DNA from: Cylindrodendrum hubeiense
Lineage: Eukaryota; Ascomycota; Sordariomycetes; Hypocreales; Nectriaceae
Direction: 5' to 3'
Assembly: GCA_014621425.1 (NCBI GenBank)
Contig: JAANBB010000172.1
Span: forward strand, 1-64,000
DNA: 64,000 nucleotides
Under the pieces are notes generated by a model. It searched no databases and had not been told where the DNA came from. It was given only the letters and a program-made list of their open reading frames with translations. This document shows, piece by piece, positions 44,811-57,513 of this stretch. The stretch's first letter is position 1. Every line of letters starts with the position of its first letter. The translations under genes and the position numbers were made by a program.

Positions 44811-46186
44811 GGTTGGTAATCTGAAGTAGGATGTATGGTAAATGGATGATAAAATGATGGAAGGTGGATTCTGTGGTTGGCTTTTGGTGATGAATGATTC
44901 AGTCTCGAGCCGCACGACATTCCCCACATCTTATATAGTTGGTGATGTAGCATCTCGGAAGAACTTTAAAGTAAGACGGGCAAATGATACTGTGAAACAG
45001 CATATTGCGGAGGATGCAAGCTGAACATACAGGAAGGGAGTTCCCTGTCAATGACCCCTGTCGGTGGGGCATGGGGCTTGACAAACATCGAGCGAGAGGT
45101 CTTGCTTTGCCAAGAGATGAAACAAGCTAAGTAAAGTCCAGTCAAACCAGATCCATTCATCAGTTAATCGGGCTGAAGGGCTGAGCGATTAGCTCAAGAC
45201 TAGGAGACCGCATGGGGCGGATTAACTACACCGCACTTCTTCGGATCTCATACCCGAGAATGGTGACGCTATGGCGCTATAATTGGCCCACGAATCACCT
45301 CCTCAAGCAACGCTTTTAGGCGAGGGTGGATTAAGGCATACCGCCGCTAACGTGATCTTAACATCACACTTATAAATAGGTCTGCCTTGTTCTGCTTCGA
45401 GCTTCATGCAGCACGGCAATGTATTTTAAAGTGGGAGAAAAAAGAAGTCATTGATAACGCTACTGGCGGCTTAAAGACGCTATGTGGTGTAGAAGGCCCG
45501 TGATCACGGATTTCTTTTAGGAGACACAACTAACTTTTGCACGGATGTGCAAATCACTGAAACAGCTAGGGTATTGAGACAAAGTGCACCACCCCCTCAA
45601 ATCCTGAGAAGTGGATCTCGAAGGTCTCAAGCTCAGCGCTCTCCAATAGATGAGTACTAGGCCAAGGCAATTGTGGCTTGTTTCATGGTCCTTCAATGAC
45701 ATTGTGTACGGTCAGTACCAGTCGTTACTCTACTAACATTCATCAGAGTATACGGAGTAAGAAGTACGAAGACTCCGAGTGACCCTGGGTACCGTACCCA
45801 GATCCACTTGGTTTCGCAAACCAAACTCAATTTCATCCCAGGAGTCGACATGATGCAACGGCTCATCAGACAAGAGTCCAACGACTAGCCGATACCCAGA
45901 TGCGGCGGGGTTGGATATTGACACAATTATATGTACCATCGTAGCCATCCATCATGAGCACCCAGTCGCCAGCCTAGATGAAGAAGTTGCAGTCCTAGGC
46001 CAGTGGCCATAGTTTAAACATCACCATATATACTCACGTCGCGTACTGGTTTTTGGGAAATCTATCTGATTTGAGGCTATAAGATGGGTGGAACTTGCAA
46101 AAAAGACTGCTTTTATTTTCATTGATTTTAGTGGAAAACAGCTCGTTACAATGCTATCTAAATTCATCCCTAGTCCCTCAACTGTC
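44811..46186. other. Long spacer between hydrolase genes
   Basis: About 1.4 kb with no supported gene. The right side of the lysozyme ATG has a TATA-like ATATAGTT stretch near 44935. The rest is unremarkable. Confidence 0.45.
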
Positions 46187-48139
46187 TCAAGCGATAGTAA
46201 TAACAATAAGATCCATACTCGATGGCGGTGATGCTTGAGAGATCTTGATCTCCTTCCCTGTTCCGAAGAAGCGTGCATGCTCATGAAGGCTCCGAGCGTC
46301 ATTGATCCGGTATACAACGCCCGAGTACGCTATATCCTCAGCCCATGGTAGCTCCGTGATGCAGAGATCTAAAGAGACCAGTCAGTTGGTTTTCACTGCT
46401 CCTTCCCAGAACAGACCTTTCTTACCATAGTTTGCTGTCTTGTTTTGGCAAAAGGATGGTCGCGGTCCAGATAGAGAAAGTCCCGGTGGCGCCGGCGGTG
46501 ATTTGAATGCGTAATACTCTCCATCCAACAGCCCGGTACCGTCGAGCTTGTTCCATTTGCCGCAATCTGTATCCATGGCCTTAATGTAGGCACCGTTCAA
46601 CTCTTTCAATAAAGCATCCGAGAACTGGTAGTTGCAAAGCAAGATTTCGATCGTCTTACCATCCTCGGACACCCCTGCAAGGCCGGCGAAGTTGTTATCA
46701 CAACCTTGGAGCGGTAATCGCTTTTTAACATCGTTCAGGAACCGACCTGATATTTGCCATGCTGCACCGAGAGGGTTCAGGATGTCTGGCTGTGTACGAT
46801 CCGTGTTTTTCTCGTAGTAGGCCTCAAACCATGCATTTCCGCCACCGAAAAATCCATATCCGGCACCCACCCACGGAAGACATTGCTCGACATCGGCATC
46901 CTGGGCAATGATCTGTGTGCAGAGCATGAAAGAAGCTGCTTGCGATAAAGATTTGTACTCTGCCAATACAGATGGATTTGTTGGTATTATCGGAGCCTAT
47001 CGGGTACATCAGAATAGAAGTGACGAATGCACCAAGGGCAATTACCGGGTTTCGGTTGTATTCCGTAATCCAGATGGGCATATCTGGAAGACCTTGTCGA
47101 GTCAACTCGTTTCTTACTGACTTGCATGTGACGACAAGATCTTCTGGGTTCTACACAATGATTAGTGTCACTGCTTTCTGGGCATGGAAATGGCAAAATT
47201 ACCTGGCTGAAGGGTGTCACCCAGTGAAATGTGATCGCCTTGATGGGAACATCTCTTTCCTTGATGAACCTAGAAGCCGAACATTAGTCCATTGGCTGGA
47301 AATTGAGAGGCTGAAGATAATTACTTATAGAACTCCGAATGGAAGGGACTCTCGGGCATCTTGTCTGCACAGTAGTACATGCGATTTGCTCCGACAGCGC
47401 CTACTCCCACGTTTTGGTTCGCCTGCTGAGCTCCTCTTGCGAAGCCCTCAATACATTCGAAATATGGGATATACCAGGTCTTATCGAGATGCGATGTGTA
47501 CATGTCAGGCTCTGGGTAGAGCTCTATCAGGGAGAGTATGTTCTTGTACGCGAAACCGTTACCGTTACCATATCGGTCAGCCAGGATGTATCCAATCTTC
47601 AACACCGTAAGCCGTTTATTTATTCCAACTGACATGTAATGAAACTCACCTTTTGAAACAACTCGGGGGTGGCGAAGTCTTGATAGGTGTCTAGACGGTC
47701 CTCGAATTGGAGGCAAGCCACTGCGCCGATGCTCGCAACTCGCGTCATCTCGTCATCAAGAGGTCCAAAATCGTAATTACGTGGATCTGAGGCGTCGCTG
47801 TCAGGTCCCTCCTTTCCGTACCCTAGAAAGCTTTTAATTCAAAGAATGGACAAATCAGACAGGCAGGCCGAACATACCTTGGAAGATATCAGGGGGATGG
47901 TAGATGAGCACCATCTTAGTAAAGCTGTCCTTCCAATGCCCCACCAATCTACTTTTTGTCAGAGAGATTTCGTCTTTCGACGTTCCAAAATCGGCGGAGA
48001 GAACATAATTTGTGCTCTGCAGGGATTTGAAAGCTCCACTGGCCAAAGACGCATTTGCGAAGAGTGTTCTGGTTGCCATACTGACAAGGAGCGGATGAAA
48101 ACTGAGAGCGAAGACGGAGGGACTTGAGGTGATGGACAT
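46187..48139 (-). CDS. Secreted GH39-like glycoside hydrolase
   Basis: Seven exons (48139-47878, 47822-47650, 47596-47325, 47269-47203, 47150-47033, 46959-46426, 46368-46187) join in frame to 535 residues. The N-terminus is moderately hydrophobic and may be a signal peptide. The segment LIELYPEPDMYTSH resembles the acid/base loop (NEP-type) of clan GH-A enzymes, and DMPIWITEYNRNP resembles the nucleophile strand. A C-terminal beta-rich domain follows (TIEILLCNYQF ... DLIVITIA). The order fits GH39-like beta-xylosidases or related families, but the exact family and sugar cannot be assigned. No lesion is seen. Confidence 0.65.
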
Positions 48140-49151
48140 AAAAGAGCAGTTGTAAGTCCTTGTACTGCGCTACATCCTAAAAGGCTAACACGCATCTGAG
48201 TCAGGAATTTTCATGCTCACCACCTCGGTGCGTCTCAAGCCGAGCGAGTGGGGCGAGAAATGCTGGTGCGGTGAGGCGAAACGCCACCAGAAGAGGAGGG
48301 CATCACCGGAATGTGGAGGTGGAGATAGCGGGGATTCGGAGGGCATACGCTCACGGGGAGGTGTGGGAAACCAGGGTCAAACCTGAATGCCAGCCTTCAG
48401 CACTTCCCAGTTACTTAGCTACCCATTACTTATTTGTTTTCTGTGTGTTTTCTCTTTGATGTTCAAGACCCTGGGTTGATAGACAGTCGAGGCCGATGTA
48501 CCCCTCAAGCTCGGAACATAGCGACAAGTTCCCTCGTCCCAAATAATTTACATGACTCGCAGATGAATGCGCCATGGTCACGTACTCACTCACCACATTA
48601 GAAAATGTGGGGATTATCATTACACAAGTTCCCTACATCCCATACGACAACGGTCAATGAATGGGCTTGTCGCTTTGGTGCAAGATTCTACAAAATCATC
48701 GGTCTAACTCGGGGCGACTTTGTCTCCAAGTCATGTTACTTTGGGCACATGTCCCCTGCTTGCCGGGGCTCAGCTCAGGTCATATTTTAATTCCACCAAG
48801 TTAGTGGCTTTTTTGAAAATGCGGAGAACCGAGTCTGGGGTTTCGGGGGAAGCTGCGGGAGCGTCGTGTCCAAATTTTCTCACGCCCCACCATCCCACGA
48901 ACAAACATCCAGGGTCAGGTGTGTGATAGCTGCATAAGACTATAAGTTAGTCCCCGTCGCCTGTCTGGAATCTGCATCCTTCAGTCGACAATATCCATTC
49001 ACCCACCCATACAGGGAGATTTGGCTTCGCTGACCATTACCAACTCCTTGTAAAGGCATTTACAATACTGAGCTGAGTTGGAAGTTTATCCACCGCGATC
49101 ACATTCACCACGTCAACCAACCACGGTTATTGTTCCTCCTGCCTCGAAGAT
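48140..49151. other. Intergenic region
   Basis: No gene is supported between the glycoside-hydrolase gene (-) and the sugar-transporter gene (+). It probably holds both promoters. Confidence 0.45.
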
Positions 49152-50948
49152 ATGGCAGATACTGCTGAGGATAAGAAGAACACTGTCTCCCATGTTGAGG
49201 AGACACTCCGCACGGAAGACGATGTCACACCACTCCAGGCCATCAAGGGCAGCCCCATCGCCATCATATCCTGTATTGGCGCCGCAGTAGGACCGCTGAT
49301 GTACGGTTTCGACATGGTCATTGTCGGTGCTTGTATATCCATGCCCGCCTTCCAGTGAGCGCAGCCTACCTAAGCATACCGCTTCGGCCTCACACCATGT
49401 GTTGTACTTTTGCTGATTAGCACCATCTTCTCATAGGTTCGAATACGGTACCAACGTCGGTGAAAGTTTCATCATTCCAGCGCTCTGGCAGTCGCTATGG
49501 AACTCCCTCATACAGCTTGGTATTATCATTGGTGCTATGCTCAATAGTAGCTTCCAAGATCGCTTCGGCCGTCGCTGGGGATTCCGCTCTGGTGGTTTCA
49601 TTGCTGCTGTTGGTATGACCTTACCGCTTTTTTTACCTTTTTCTTTTTCAACAATCTGCTCCAAGGATAATGTACTGATATGCTGTTAGGTGTCGCTGTT
49701 ATGTATATCTCAGATATTCCTGCCTCCGTCAATACCCGCAGATCAATCTTCTTGATCGGCAAGATAATCCTCGGTGTTGCCATGGGACAACTCAACTCGA
49801 CTTGCCAGACCTACGTGTCCGAGGTCGCACCCCCAAAGCTCCGTGGTCCCCTCCTCTCTGTCTTCACCTTCTCAATGGTATGTCCCCACACAATGAATCG
49901 GAATAAGGACTAATCCCGTCCTCAGGTTACCGGTCAAATCATTGCCATTAGCGCGGTCAACGCTCGCATCTTAATATTCACTCCAATTGCGTACAAGGTC
50001 ATAATTGCTTCTCAATGGGCTTGGTGCGGTACCCTCTTCCTTCTCTCTTTCATCATCCCTGAGAGTCCTTTCTGGCTAGTGGGCCGCAACTGCGAAGACC
50101 GCGCGCTCGCCATGTACAACCGCCTCAATTCATCGCGCGTGAACCGGATCGCCGGCTTCGCCGCCATCAAAGAGACCCTCGACCATGAGGGGCAATCAGC
50201 AAACGTCATCGGCCAAGCCTCAATCTCCGAGTGCTTCCGTGGCACTAACACGCGCCGTACTATCATAGTCGCCTCCACATTCTGGCTGCAGCAATTCCTC
50301 GGCGTTACGTTGCTCGCCAACGGTCCGTACTTCCTCCAGATGGCCGGCATGGATTTCGTCAAGTCACTAGAAATATCCCAGGTTGGCATCTCCCTTGCGC
50401 TGCCCGCAACCGTCATCTCGTGGTGGACTATGACGCGCTTTGGTCGCCGAACCATACTGCTCTGGAGTATTGTCTGCGTTGGCTTGCTATGGTTAAGCGT
50501 TGGCATTGCTGGCGTCTGGCCCACCAACACCACGGCGCTGATGTACATTGGCGTCATGATGCAGATCATCACCTTTTTCTTTGGTCTCGGAGGTGGTAGC
50601 GCCACGCCCGTCATCGCGGCTGAAATCTCGTCGGCTCGTCTGCGAGCACTGTCGCAGGCTGTGACGTTCGTGAACGCCGCCTTTTCGTCGTGGTTGTTCA
50701 ATTTTGTGGTACCCTACATGTTCAACAGCGACCAGGGGAACCTCGGCGGTATGTGTGGCTTCATCTTCGGCGGCCTCTGCATTGTTGGGTTTATATTCTC
50801 TTACTTCTGTATTCCGGAGACGAAGGGTCGCACCATCGCTGAGGTCGACGAAATGTTCGAGGCCCAGGTTGCGACGCAGAGGTTTGCCACATATATTTGC
50901 ACCAGGCGGTACGAGGAGCCGCAGGATAAGAACCTCCAGGAAGCTTAA
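49152..50948 (+). CDS. MFS sugar transporter (maltose-permease-like)
   Basis: Exons 49152-49354, 49437-49612, 49690-49877 and 49926-50948 give 529 residues, usual for fungal hexose/maltose permeases. A hydrophilic head is followed by twelve hydrophobic spans. Family motifs include DRFGRRWGFRSG after helix 2, QTYVSEVAPPKLRG in the first half, PESPFWLVGR after helix 6, RFGRRTILLW in the second half, and PETKGRTIAEVDEMFE at the end. It would import a mono- or disaccharide by proton symport at the plasma membrane. It is divergent from the glycoside-hydrolase gene, which suggests use of the released sugar. Confidence 0.92.
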
Positions 50949-51442
50949 GGGGTACATTATGGGCCATGGCCTGTGGTATTTGTTTGCTGGCATTTATTCA
51001 TGTCTGGTGTGTGAATACTCTGCCTGAGAGTGTCTTGTCTTCTTATCCATTTGCTCTCCCGTACATGTAGTTCTGGGTAGGAGTATAATAAGTTAGCTTC
51101 ATTTCAAATACTTATTCGACGCTATGTCGCGCCCGGAATTCCATGACGTATTTCGCAATTCAGTGACTAGGTTCGATGCGTGTGCTAAATAATACTACTC
51201 GTGCGTCCGGCTCTCTGATGTTTGATATAGCCTATTGTTTCAGACCCGATCGAAGGCAGGATTGGGAGGTCCTGAAGTGAAAGGTGAATGTGAACCCTGT
51301 ATAGAGTTATCATTACCGGGCGAGTTTAACGAATTCCCATCATCATAATTCATCAAATCTCATAGGGAGCTTGCAAACGTGGACCTATGTTTAAGATTGC
51401 GGTTAATTGATGCCAGTTGGTCAATATTCTTTCCCCTTCAAG
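50949..51442. other. Convergent 3' interval
   Basis: No gene is supported. It lies between the sugar transporter (+) and a hydrolase gene (-). Confidence 0.45.
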
Positions 51443-52698
51443 TTACTGATTTATTTTCCCTAATGTTCCAATCCACTTCTCCACTCCCACTCCATCCTGT
51501 TCTCTAAGCAGCCACCTAATTCCATTCTCACAATCCCGCCAGAATCTCCCTGATTCAGGCAGCAACTCTTCAGGTATATTGTTAAATGCATGCGGAAAAC
51601 CTGGATAAACGTCCAATCCTACATCAATCCTGTATTGTATCACACATCAGCAACCCCGTGTTATCTATGCGCGGAAAAGAAAAGCCAACTCACCCCACCT
51701 CTCTCAAGCGCGCACAAAATGCCAACCCATCATCCCGCAATGGATCCATCCCGCACACCTGCACATATGTTCGGGGCAGCTTTAGAAGTGTCTCATTTGC
51801 AACGAGCAGAGGCGATGCTGCGGTCCCGGCCGCAAGCAGCGTCATGTACCATGCCAAATCAGCCGCGGTGATCACCGGCCCGGCTGCGTGTTGGGATCCG
51901 GACGAGGATTCAGGGAAGAGAGCCGGATCGGCGAGGAAAGGGGACTGAAGGACCAAACCTGCGAGTAGGATGTTCTGCGAGTCGTTAGAGTGAGCACATG
52001 TTATGCAAGGTGGTGCTTACTTCGGCCCCGGCGCGCAAGGCAGTGACGAGGGCCAGGTTGGCACCAGCGCTCGCGCCGGCAACAAGGATGCGCGTGGGAT
52101 CAACCTGAGTCAGCTCAGGTGGGGAGGACAAGACAAACTGAAGTGCTGACCAGGCGTCGTCATGTTGGGAGGGGAAGGTGTGCGTGTCAGTATGGCGATA
52201 GTTGGCGGAGAGGACCATGATGCTCGAAGACGTGCTAATGCGAGCGCAATCGGCGGTATCCGAGTCAATAGAGCCAAAGAGAAAACCGCCACCATGAAAA
52301 TAAAGGTAGAGGGGGAAAACCTGGGTGGGGTTTGCAGCTGCTTCAGGGGGCATGAAGAGGCGAAACTGGAGTTTCTGTGTAGTGGTCGGGTCGGTCCAGG
52401 TGAAGGTTCTGACGTTAAGGCCCTCTAGGGCGACGGTTAACTTTGTACAAGGTTGATTGAATTAACTCTAATGATTAAGTATCGTAGAATCATGAAGATA
52501 TTGCTCACTGGCTGAGAGGTCAGCGTCGGATGGACGTGCCCGGGATGATTCGACCAAAGCACGGGCGGCCACGGGGTCCATGCCTGGAACGAGCTTAGAA
52601 TGACCCAAAGCGGGTGCGTTCCGAACAAAGTCTGTCCATTCGTCTGAGACCTTGCCCAGTTCGGTGAAATCCATGGAGTTGAAGAGGGAATTGTGCAT
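51443..52698 (-). CDS. HSL-type alpha/beta-hydrolase
   Basis: Exons 52698-52509, 52424-52021, 51974-51694 and 51629-51443 give 353 residues. A typical N-terminal cap (PVAARALVESSR) precedes the oxyanion motif YFHGGGFLFGS. The nucleophile elbow is GASAG, the acid is in GMDPLRDDG, and the His is in GFPHAFN. Introns are 46-84 nt with GTGAGC, GTAAGC and GTGAGT donors. The protein has no signal peptide and should be a cytosolic carboxylesterase acting on short acyl or aromatic esters. It lies outside the palindrome-marked region and is only distantly similar to the esterase at 27494-28636. Confidence 0.9.
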
Positions 52699-53500
52699 AT
52701 TGGGGAAGTAGGGGTGTTAGTCGAGTGGCCTTTCGACAGAATTGTTCACATGATAAGAAGTTGGATATAAAGTGTTAAATCGGTGTTACATAAGTAAGAT
52801 AAGGGTGCAATAGTAGCACAAGGAGGAGCACTTATCCTGTTACTAAGTTGGGTGGTGCACGTGGTGCACAAAGCAGTGAGAGTGAGACTTCGCTCTCAAA
52901 TGCCCCGATTACCGAGACCAGCAGACTAGAGTAGAGAGATACCAGATCATCCTGTAAATTTTAGTCAACAAGAGATGGCTCTCTAGAATTCGGGATGCAA
53001 TGCATTGTACAGAGTACAGGGGAAGTTCAAAGCCGGAGACGAACGTGGAGAAAAGATGTGTCTACTAGCAGGGTTAAAAGTGGAGCTCACCTGGATCCAA
53101 GCTTGATATTTCAGACTCGTCGGCATTGCCCCGATCCCTGCTCACTGTGATCCGAAGCTTAATAGGGACTAAGGTGCGGAGAACCTTCTGATCATCTGAG
53201 GGGGAATAGCAATCGGCTGAGCCCCGAAACTGGGTGTCGGTTCCCAGCCCCGGCGACTCCGCATCATAAGCGAGCCCTGGGGGCTGAGTGGACCCAAATT
53301 CCTCGGAATTCCCCCGATGCAACACTTGACCTAAACCAGACAAGTCGTCAGCTAGGAAAGCTTAGGCCGGCGGGAAGTGGGGGAATTGGGGGAAGGGTGT
53401 GGAAAAGCGTTTTGAAGTAACAACTCAGGCCACCTTGGATGGTCGTTAATGAGAGTCCCTGTAACACGCGAATCTGGATACGTGCAGAGAGACGGAATGC
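52699..53500. other. Intergenic region
   Basis: No gene is supported. A minus-strand frame at 53343-53074 is soluble-looking and unrelated to the adjoining transporter relic; I could not assign it. Confidence 0.4.
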
Positions 53501-54309
53501 TTACTCCACAGCCCCTCTCACTACCCAGAGAATCGGGTTATTTTTCACTGAGGGGTTAAGGGTGATAATTGCTATACCTTGTACAGGGTAAGCCAGAACG
53601 TCAGATATTTTACATACTTCGTTAATTAAAATAGCGCGTAAACCACCACCGAAAAGTCCAATGAAGACTTGGCACATTACGACATACCCAATATCGTAGC
53701 CGGGCTTACAGAAATGGATCACAAGCCTAGTGTCAAGGAAATGAACGGGGAGGCTAGCCAATGCTATCCACTTAAGTTTTCCAAATTGACGGATTATCCT
53801 AGACTCATCAGCAAGCTGTCATTGTGTCCCAGAATCGGTACTCACAACGCAACTATTACTGCCCAAAATTAAGAGACGAAGTTAAAAGCACCTGCTATGT
53901 ATGATGAGTTCCTAATATTCTGATTATGTACAACCTGAAGATAAGAAGTGAAGTAGGAACCCCAGCAACCTTTGAGGTTAGCTATCGACACTTACTGACA
54001 GTAAAGTGGTCGGGACAAGAACTAGAAATTGAAATTAGTAACCAATGTAAGGATGCATGGGCCCAAAATTGTTCTGTTGACTGGCAAGTCAAATGATATG
54101 AATGAGGTGCGGGAGTAGAATCGCTCCCAAACTCCAAAGGCAACAAAGGACACACTACCCACCGCCATCATGGCAATGATAGAGCCAGATGCCCCCTTTT
54201 GAGGCTGGTAGGAAGCCAGGTTTATAGGTAATAAGACGAGTGAACAAGCTGAAATCAGTAGCAGCATACCGATCACTGTGGAGTTAAAACTCAGCTGCAG
54301 TGTTAACAT
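53501..54309 (-). pseudogene. Siderophore-type MFS transporter relic
   Basis: Helix-rich pieces of a siderophore-iron MFS protein are readable in order: TVIGMLLLISACSLVLLPIN, FGVWERF with VNRTILGPC, then SYFTSYLQVVHNQ, and HFCKPGYDIGYVVMCQVFIG. These match the middle of the usual 14-helix protein. A TAA at 53871-53869 interrupts the frame after FNFVS and the pieces lie in different frames. The N-terminal third and C-terminal helices were not found. The gene is dead or a fragment. Confidence 0.65.
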
Positions 54310-55223
54310 CTGAACTGGTCTAACTACTGGATGGTTTTTGTTGGTAGCTGATCTTGAAACGGTGTGAGATAGGTGCCTATTTCTTTTTAGCTAGGCTCAC
54401 TTTAAGATACCTGACGGATGAGGGGGAATTCATTACCACCGCGTTCAAGTATCGTCTCGATTTGTTCCTGAAACGGATCGTAGCGAGCGATATGGGTGAT
54501 TACGCCGAGAGTGTTTCTTTTGCCGCCCTTATCTAAAAGAACAAGATCCGAACACGCATACATTCCACTAAGAGCTGCATAACTAGGTCAGCGCAAGTGG
54601 AGCCCGAGAATGAGTCGAAACGTCTCATCATTCATTTCCGTACTATGGCGTGCAGATGTCGTACTTAACGGGCGAGAGAGTCGCAATGCCATCAGTAGCC
54701 CGAGAGTTCCCTAAATTTAGAAAGGATGAATCATGGACTAACACCATCTTCAGTATGTTATTGGTGCTGCGGACGACTTTAAAAAGTACTTGCATAAGAC
54801 TCGTGGGCACAAAATAAATGACTGGTTCAAAGAAAATGGTATTGAGGTAAAATTATTAGTATTCGTATATTTGATTTTGAAATGTTATTATCTACAGCAT
54901 TTGATGAACTTGGCCCGCCGCTAAGTCCGATAACTGTCGCCATGTGTGATAATGAAGAGGCGAGCCGTATCGGAATACTAAATCACAGTAGTAATCCGGT
55001 AATCCTTAGATAATCGGTCAAAAATATGGGTATATTATTACTGCCAGCCCTGACCGCCTAGTGATGACACAAGCTGTGATTAAATTCCTGCCGGCGACGG
55101 GTGCTCTGGACTTAACAAACTCCGATATCACCGACCTCAACCATCCCTTCCTGTCTCTGATTTGATTGCTTCAAATTTACAGGAACCACAACAGTAAATG
55201 GGTACCGGCCATCAGTTTGAAAG
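54310..55223. other. Interval with unassigned coding-like fragments
   Basis: No complete gene is supported. A plus-strand stretch at about 54753-54846 reads GAADDFKKYLHKTRGHK with DWFKEN following, and a minus-strand stretch near 54420-54560 reads HIARYDPFQEQIETILERGG. Both look protein-like but I do not recognise either family. They may be further gene relics. Confidence 0.3.
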
Positions 55224-56783
55224 ATGACTAAGGGTTTTCAATTCGTTGATGGCACTAAGACTGATAGGTCAACAAGAAGGGTTGCCCGTAGCCACGCAAT
55301 GAAGGGCAAGAATGTTGGCAAGACGCATCAACGCCGTTCGAGGATAAACCTAGACCAGCCACAATATCCTAAGAATCCCAACCCTCGATCAGCATATGGT
55401 CTACTCGGACCGACTAATCAAATCCTCATCGGCCAGCCACTGCCTCTCCCGCTCTTAGTCGAGACCACACCTCGGAGCCTGGATGTTATTAAAAACTGTA
55501 CGTGTCTTATAGGGTGAAGAAGAAGAAGAATACTAAATATATATATATCAGACTTTACATTTGTAATAGAAGCTGTATACCCTCCACAGCTCTACTTATC
55601 ATTAGATCGAATTAAATCATACTGGATTCAGATGATGTTTATAGACAGGACTTGTTAGTTCCTATTATCTTATCTAATATTCAGTATTAACTTATGTCAT
55701 CCAGCATACCACTGTTCTCTTGCCCTCATGGCCACATTGAACGGCTTCGTTTTTGCCAACGAATCCATATCATCGGAAGCCATCTATCATCTCGGCAAAG
55801 CAATCGCTCTAGTAAATCAGAAACTTGATACTCAGGAGGCCTTATCGAACTCTAATATTTCAGTTGTCAACTTCCTGGTTGTACGAGGGATATACAGAGA
55901 AGAAAAATCAAGTGCCAAGATCCATTTGAAAGGCCTCCAGAAGATGGTTGAATTACGTGGTGGCCTCTCGCGATTAGACGAAGACCGCATGTTAGTATTG
56001 AAAATTTGCAAGTAAGTCTTATTAAGAGTTCTCAGAGAAACTACTCTTATCTTGGCACCTCACAGGACTGATATAGACTATATACCTCACAGAACTGACA
56101 TAGACTACGCACTTTATTATGGCACCTCAACTTGCTTCTTCCGAGACCAGATGTCCCAAGCTATCCAAGTAATAGCATTAAATGAACCTATCATCAGCCG
56201 ATACTCGGCCCATTGTCAGTCAAAATTTAAGGAAATGGATCCCTTTCTCCGAAAAATACTACTGGATGCCAACAGTGTTGCACATTGGTTCAATAATGAT
56301 GAAAAGGGCCCCAGAGCCGATCCATACGCGCTTCAAGAGATCATCGTCTCATTCGGGTATCGCCTTGTTCGATTTCATGCGTTGGGGGGGCCTCCACTCG
56401 AGAACATGCTGGAAGCAGCGTATTACATTGGGCTTATGGCCTTTATGACTACTCTGTTCCTCCAATCCAATCGCCGAACTTTTTTCAGATACGAACTTGT
56501 TGCTCGTTGCTTGAAGAGTGTGATCGAACGGGGATTGAGAGAGGACAACCATGGTATGATGCTGTGGCTCCTATTTATCGGTGGAATCTCCGTTCTAGCG
56601 GAGGAAGATCAGCCTTGGTTGGTTCTGAGGATATCACATGCGGCTCGATCCGGAGGTGTTGAGAGCTGGGCTCATCTGCGCCAATTACTCACTCAATTTC
56701 CGTGGATCGATCTCATTCATGACGGGCCAGGGAAGGCTCTCTGGGGGACAGTAACGACGAGCGCAAGTGAATACAACAGCTAA
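55224..56783 (+). CDS. Fungal-specific transcription-factor-like protein
   Basis: The N-terminal part FQFVDGTKTD...VARSHAMKGKN resembles the start of regulators that lack a zinc cluster. The later frames (YPPQLYLSLDRIKSYWIQMM, then ANESISSEAIYHLGKAIALV, KIHLKGLQKMVELRGGLSR, DPYALQEIIVSFGYRL) match the Fungal_trans_2/DUF3468 region. Exons after 55735 are firm. Joints between 55500 and 55735 are uncertain, and no splice pair I tried gives a perfect frame at the first one. A 54-nt intron (56012-56065) has a duplicated acceptor at 56092 that would skip nine residues in frame. It may be a working regulator or an early relic. Confidence 0.6.
56066..56119 (+). repeat. 27-bp tandem duplication carrying a second splice acceptor
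   Basis: The sequence CCTCACAG|GACTGATATAGACTA is followed 27 nt later by CCTCACAG|AACTGACATAGACTA. Both acceptors keep frame with the donor at 56012. The longer form repeats the residues RTDIDY. Confidence 0.8.
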
Positions 56784-57513
56784 TGGTCAAAATCACTCAG
56801 TCATTTTCTCTTACGATTTCAAAGGTCCTCTGGTGACACTAACAGTCTCCGTCTTAAATTCCGACATTGGGCTTATCACGTGGGGTGACCTCTGGAAAGT
56901 TTCTAGGTCATCAGTCAGCTTCCTCCTCCCTCGTATGTCCGGAATTTAGCATGGAATTAACGGACTTAATACTTATCCGGAGCACCTAGCTACTGCCAAT
57001 AGATTTTCGGCATGCCAATAGGACCTTGCAGGTTAGGCGGCTCATTTGACAATCCTGTGCCATAGATGTCCCGCGGCGCTTTGAGTCAAGGTAGATTCTG
57101 ACGAATGAGAGAAGTTTTGCCTAACTTGGACTAGCCTGAGGAACATCTTTCTACTCAAATTTCTGCCATGTGCATGGATGAATTTGCGGCCCCACCGACG
57201 CGACTTGGCTAATTTAGGTAGATGTGGGTTGAGCAAGGGGAGCGTTGCATCAACTCCATCCCGGTTTCTATCCAATGAGAGAAGTTATTCCTAAATAGGA
57301 ATCACATATTTCCAGAGTACTTTTAAGATGCCTATATAATCGCTGAGAATAATTGCATTCCCACGCTGGACAGCAAAAGCTTTCCAACAATCTTGTTTTC
57401 TTCTTCATCCTTCCTGATGAACGTTAGTCAAATGCACTTCAAGCCCGAACCAAACAACTCTTGCTCACCACCCACTTCCCGCACCAGCTGCGATCCCAAC
57501 TTCATCCGCTCAT
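56784..57513. other. Intergenic region
   Basis: No gene is supported between the regulator and the drug exporter. It probably contains the exporter promoter. Confidence 0.45.

Noticed and set aside
53074..53343. C-terminal part of the siderophore transporter relic
   Set aside because: The frame is hydrophilic and has no membrane segments or family motifs.
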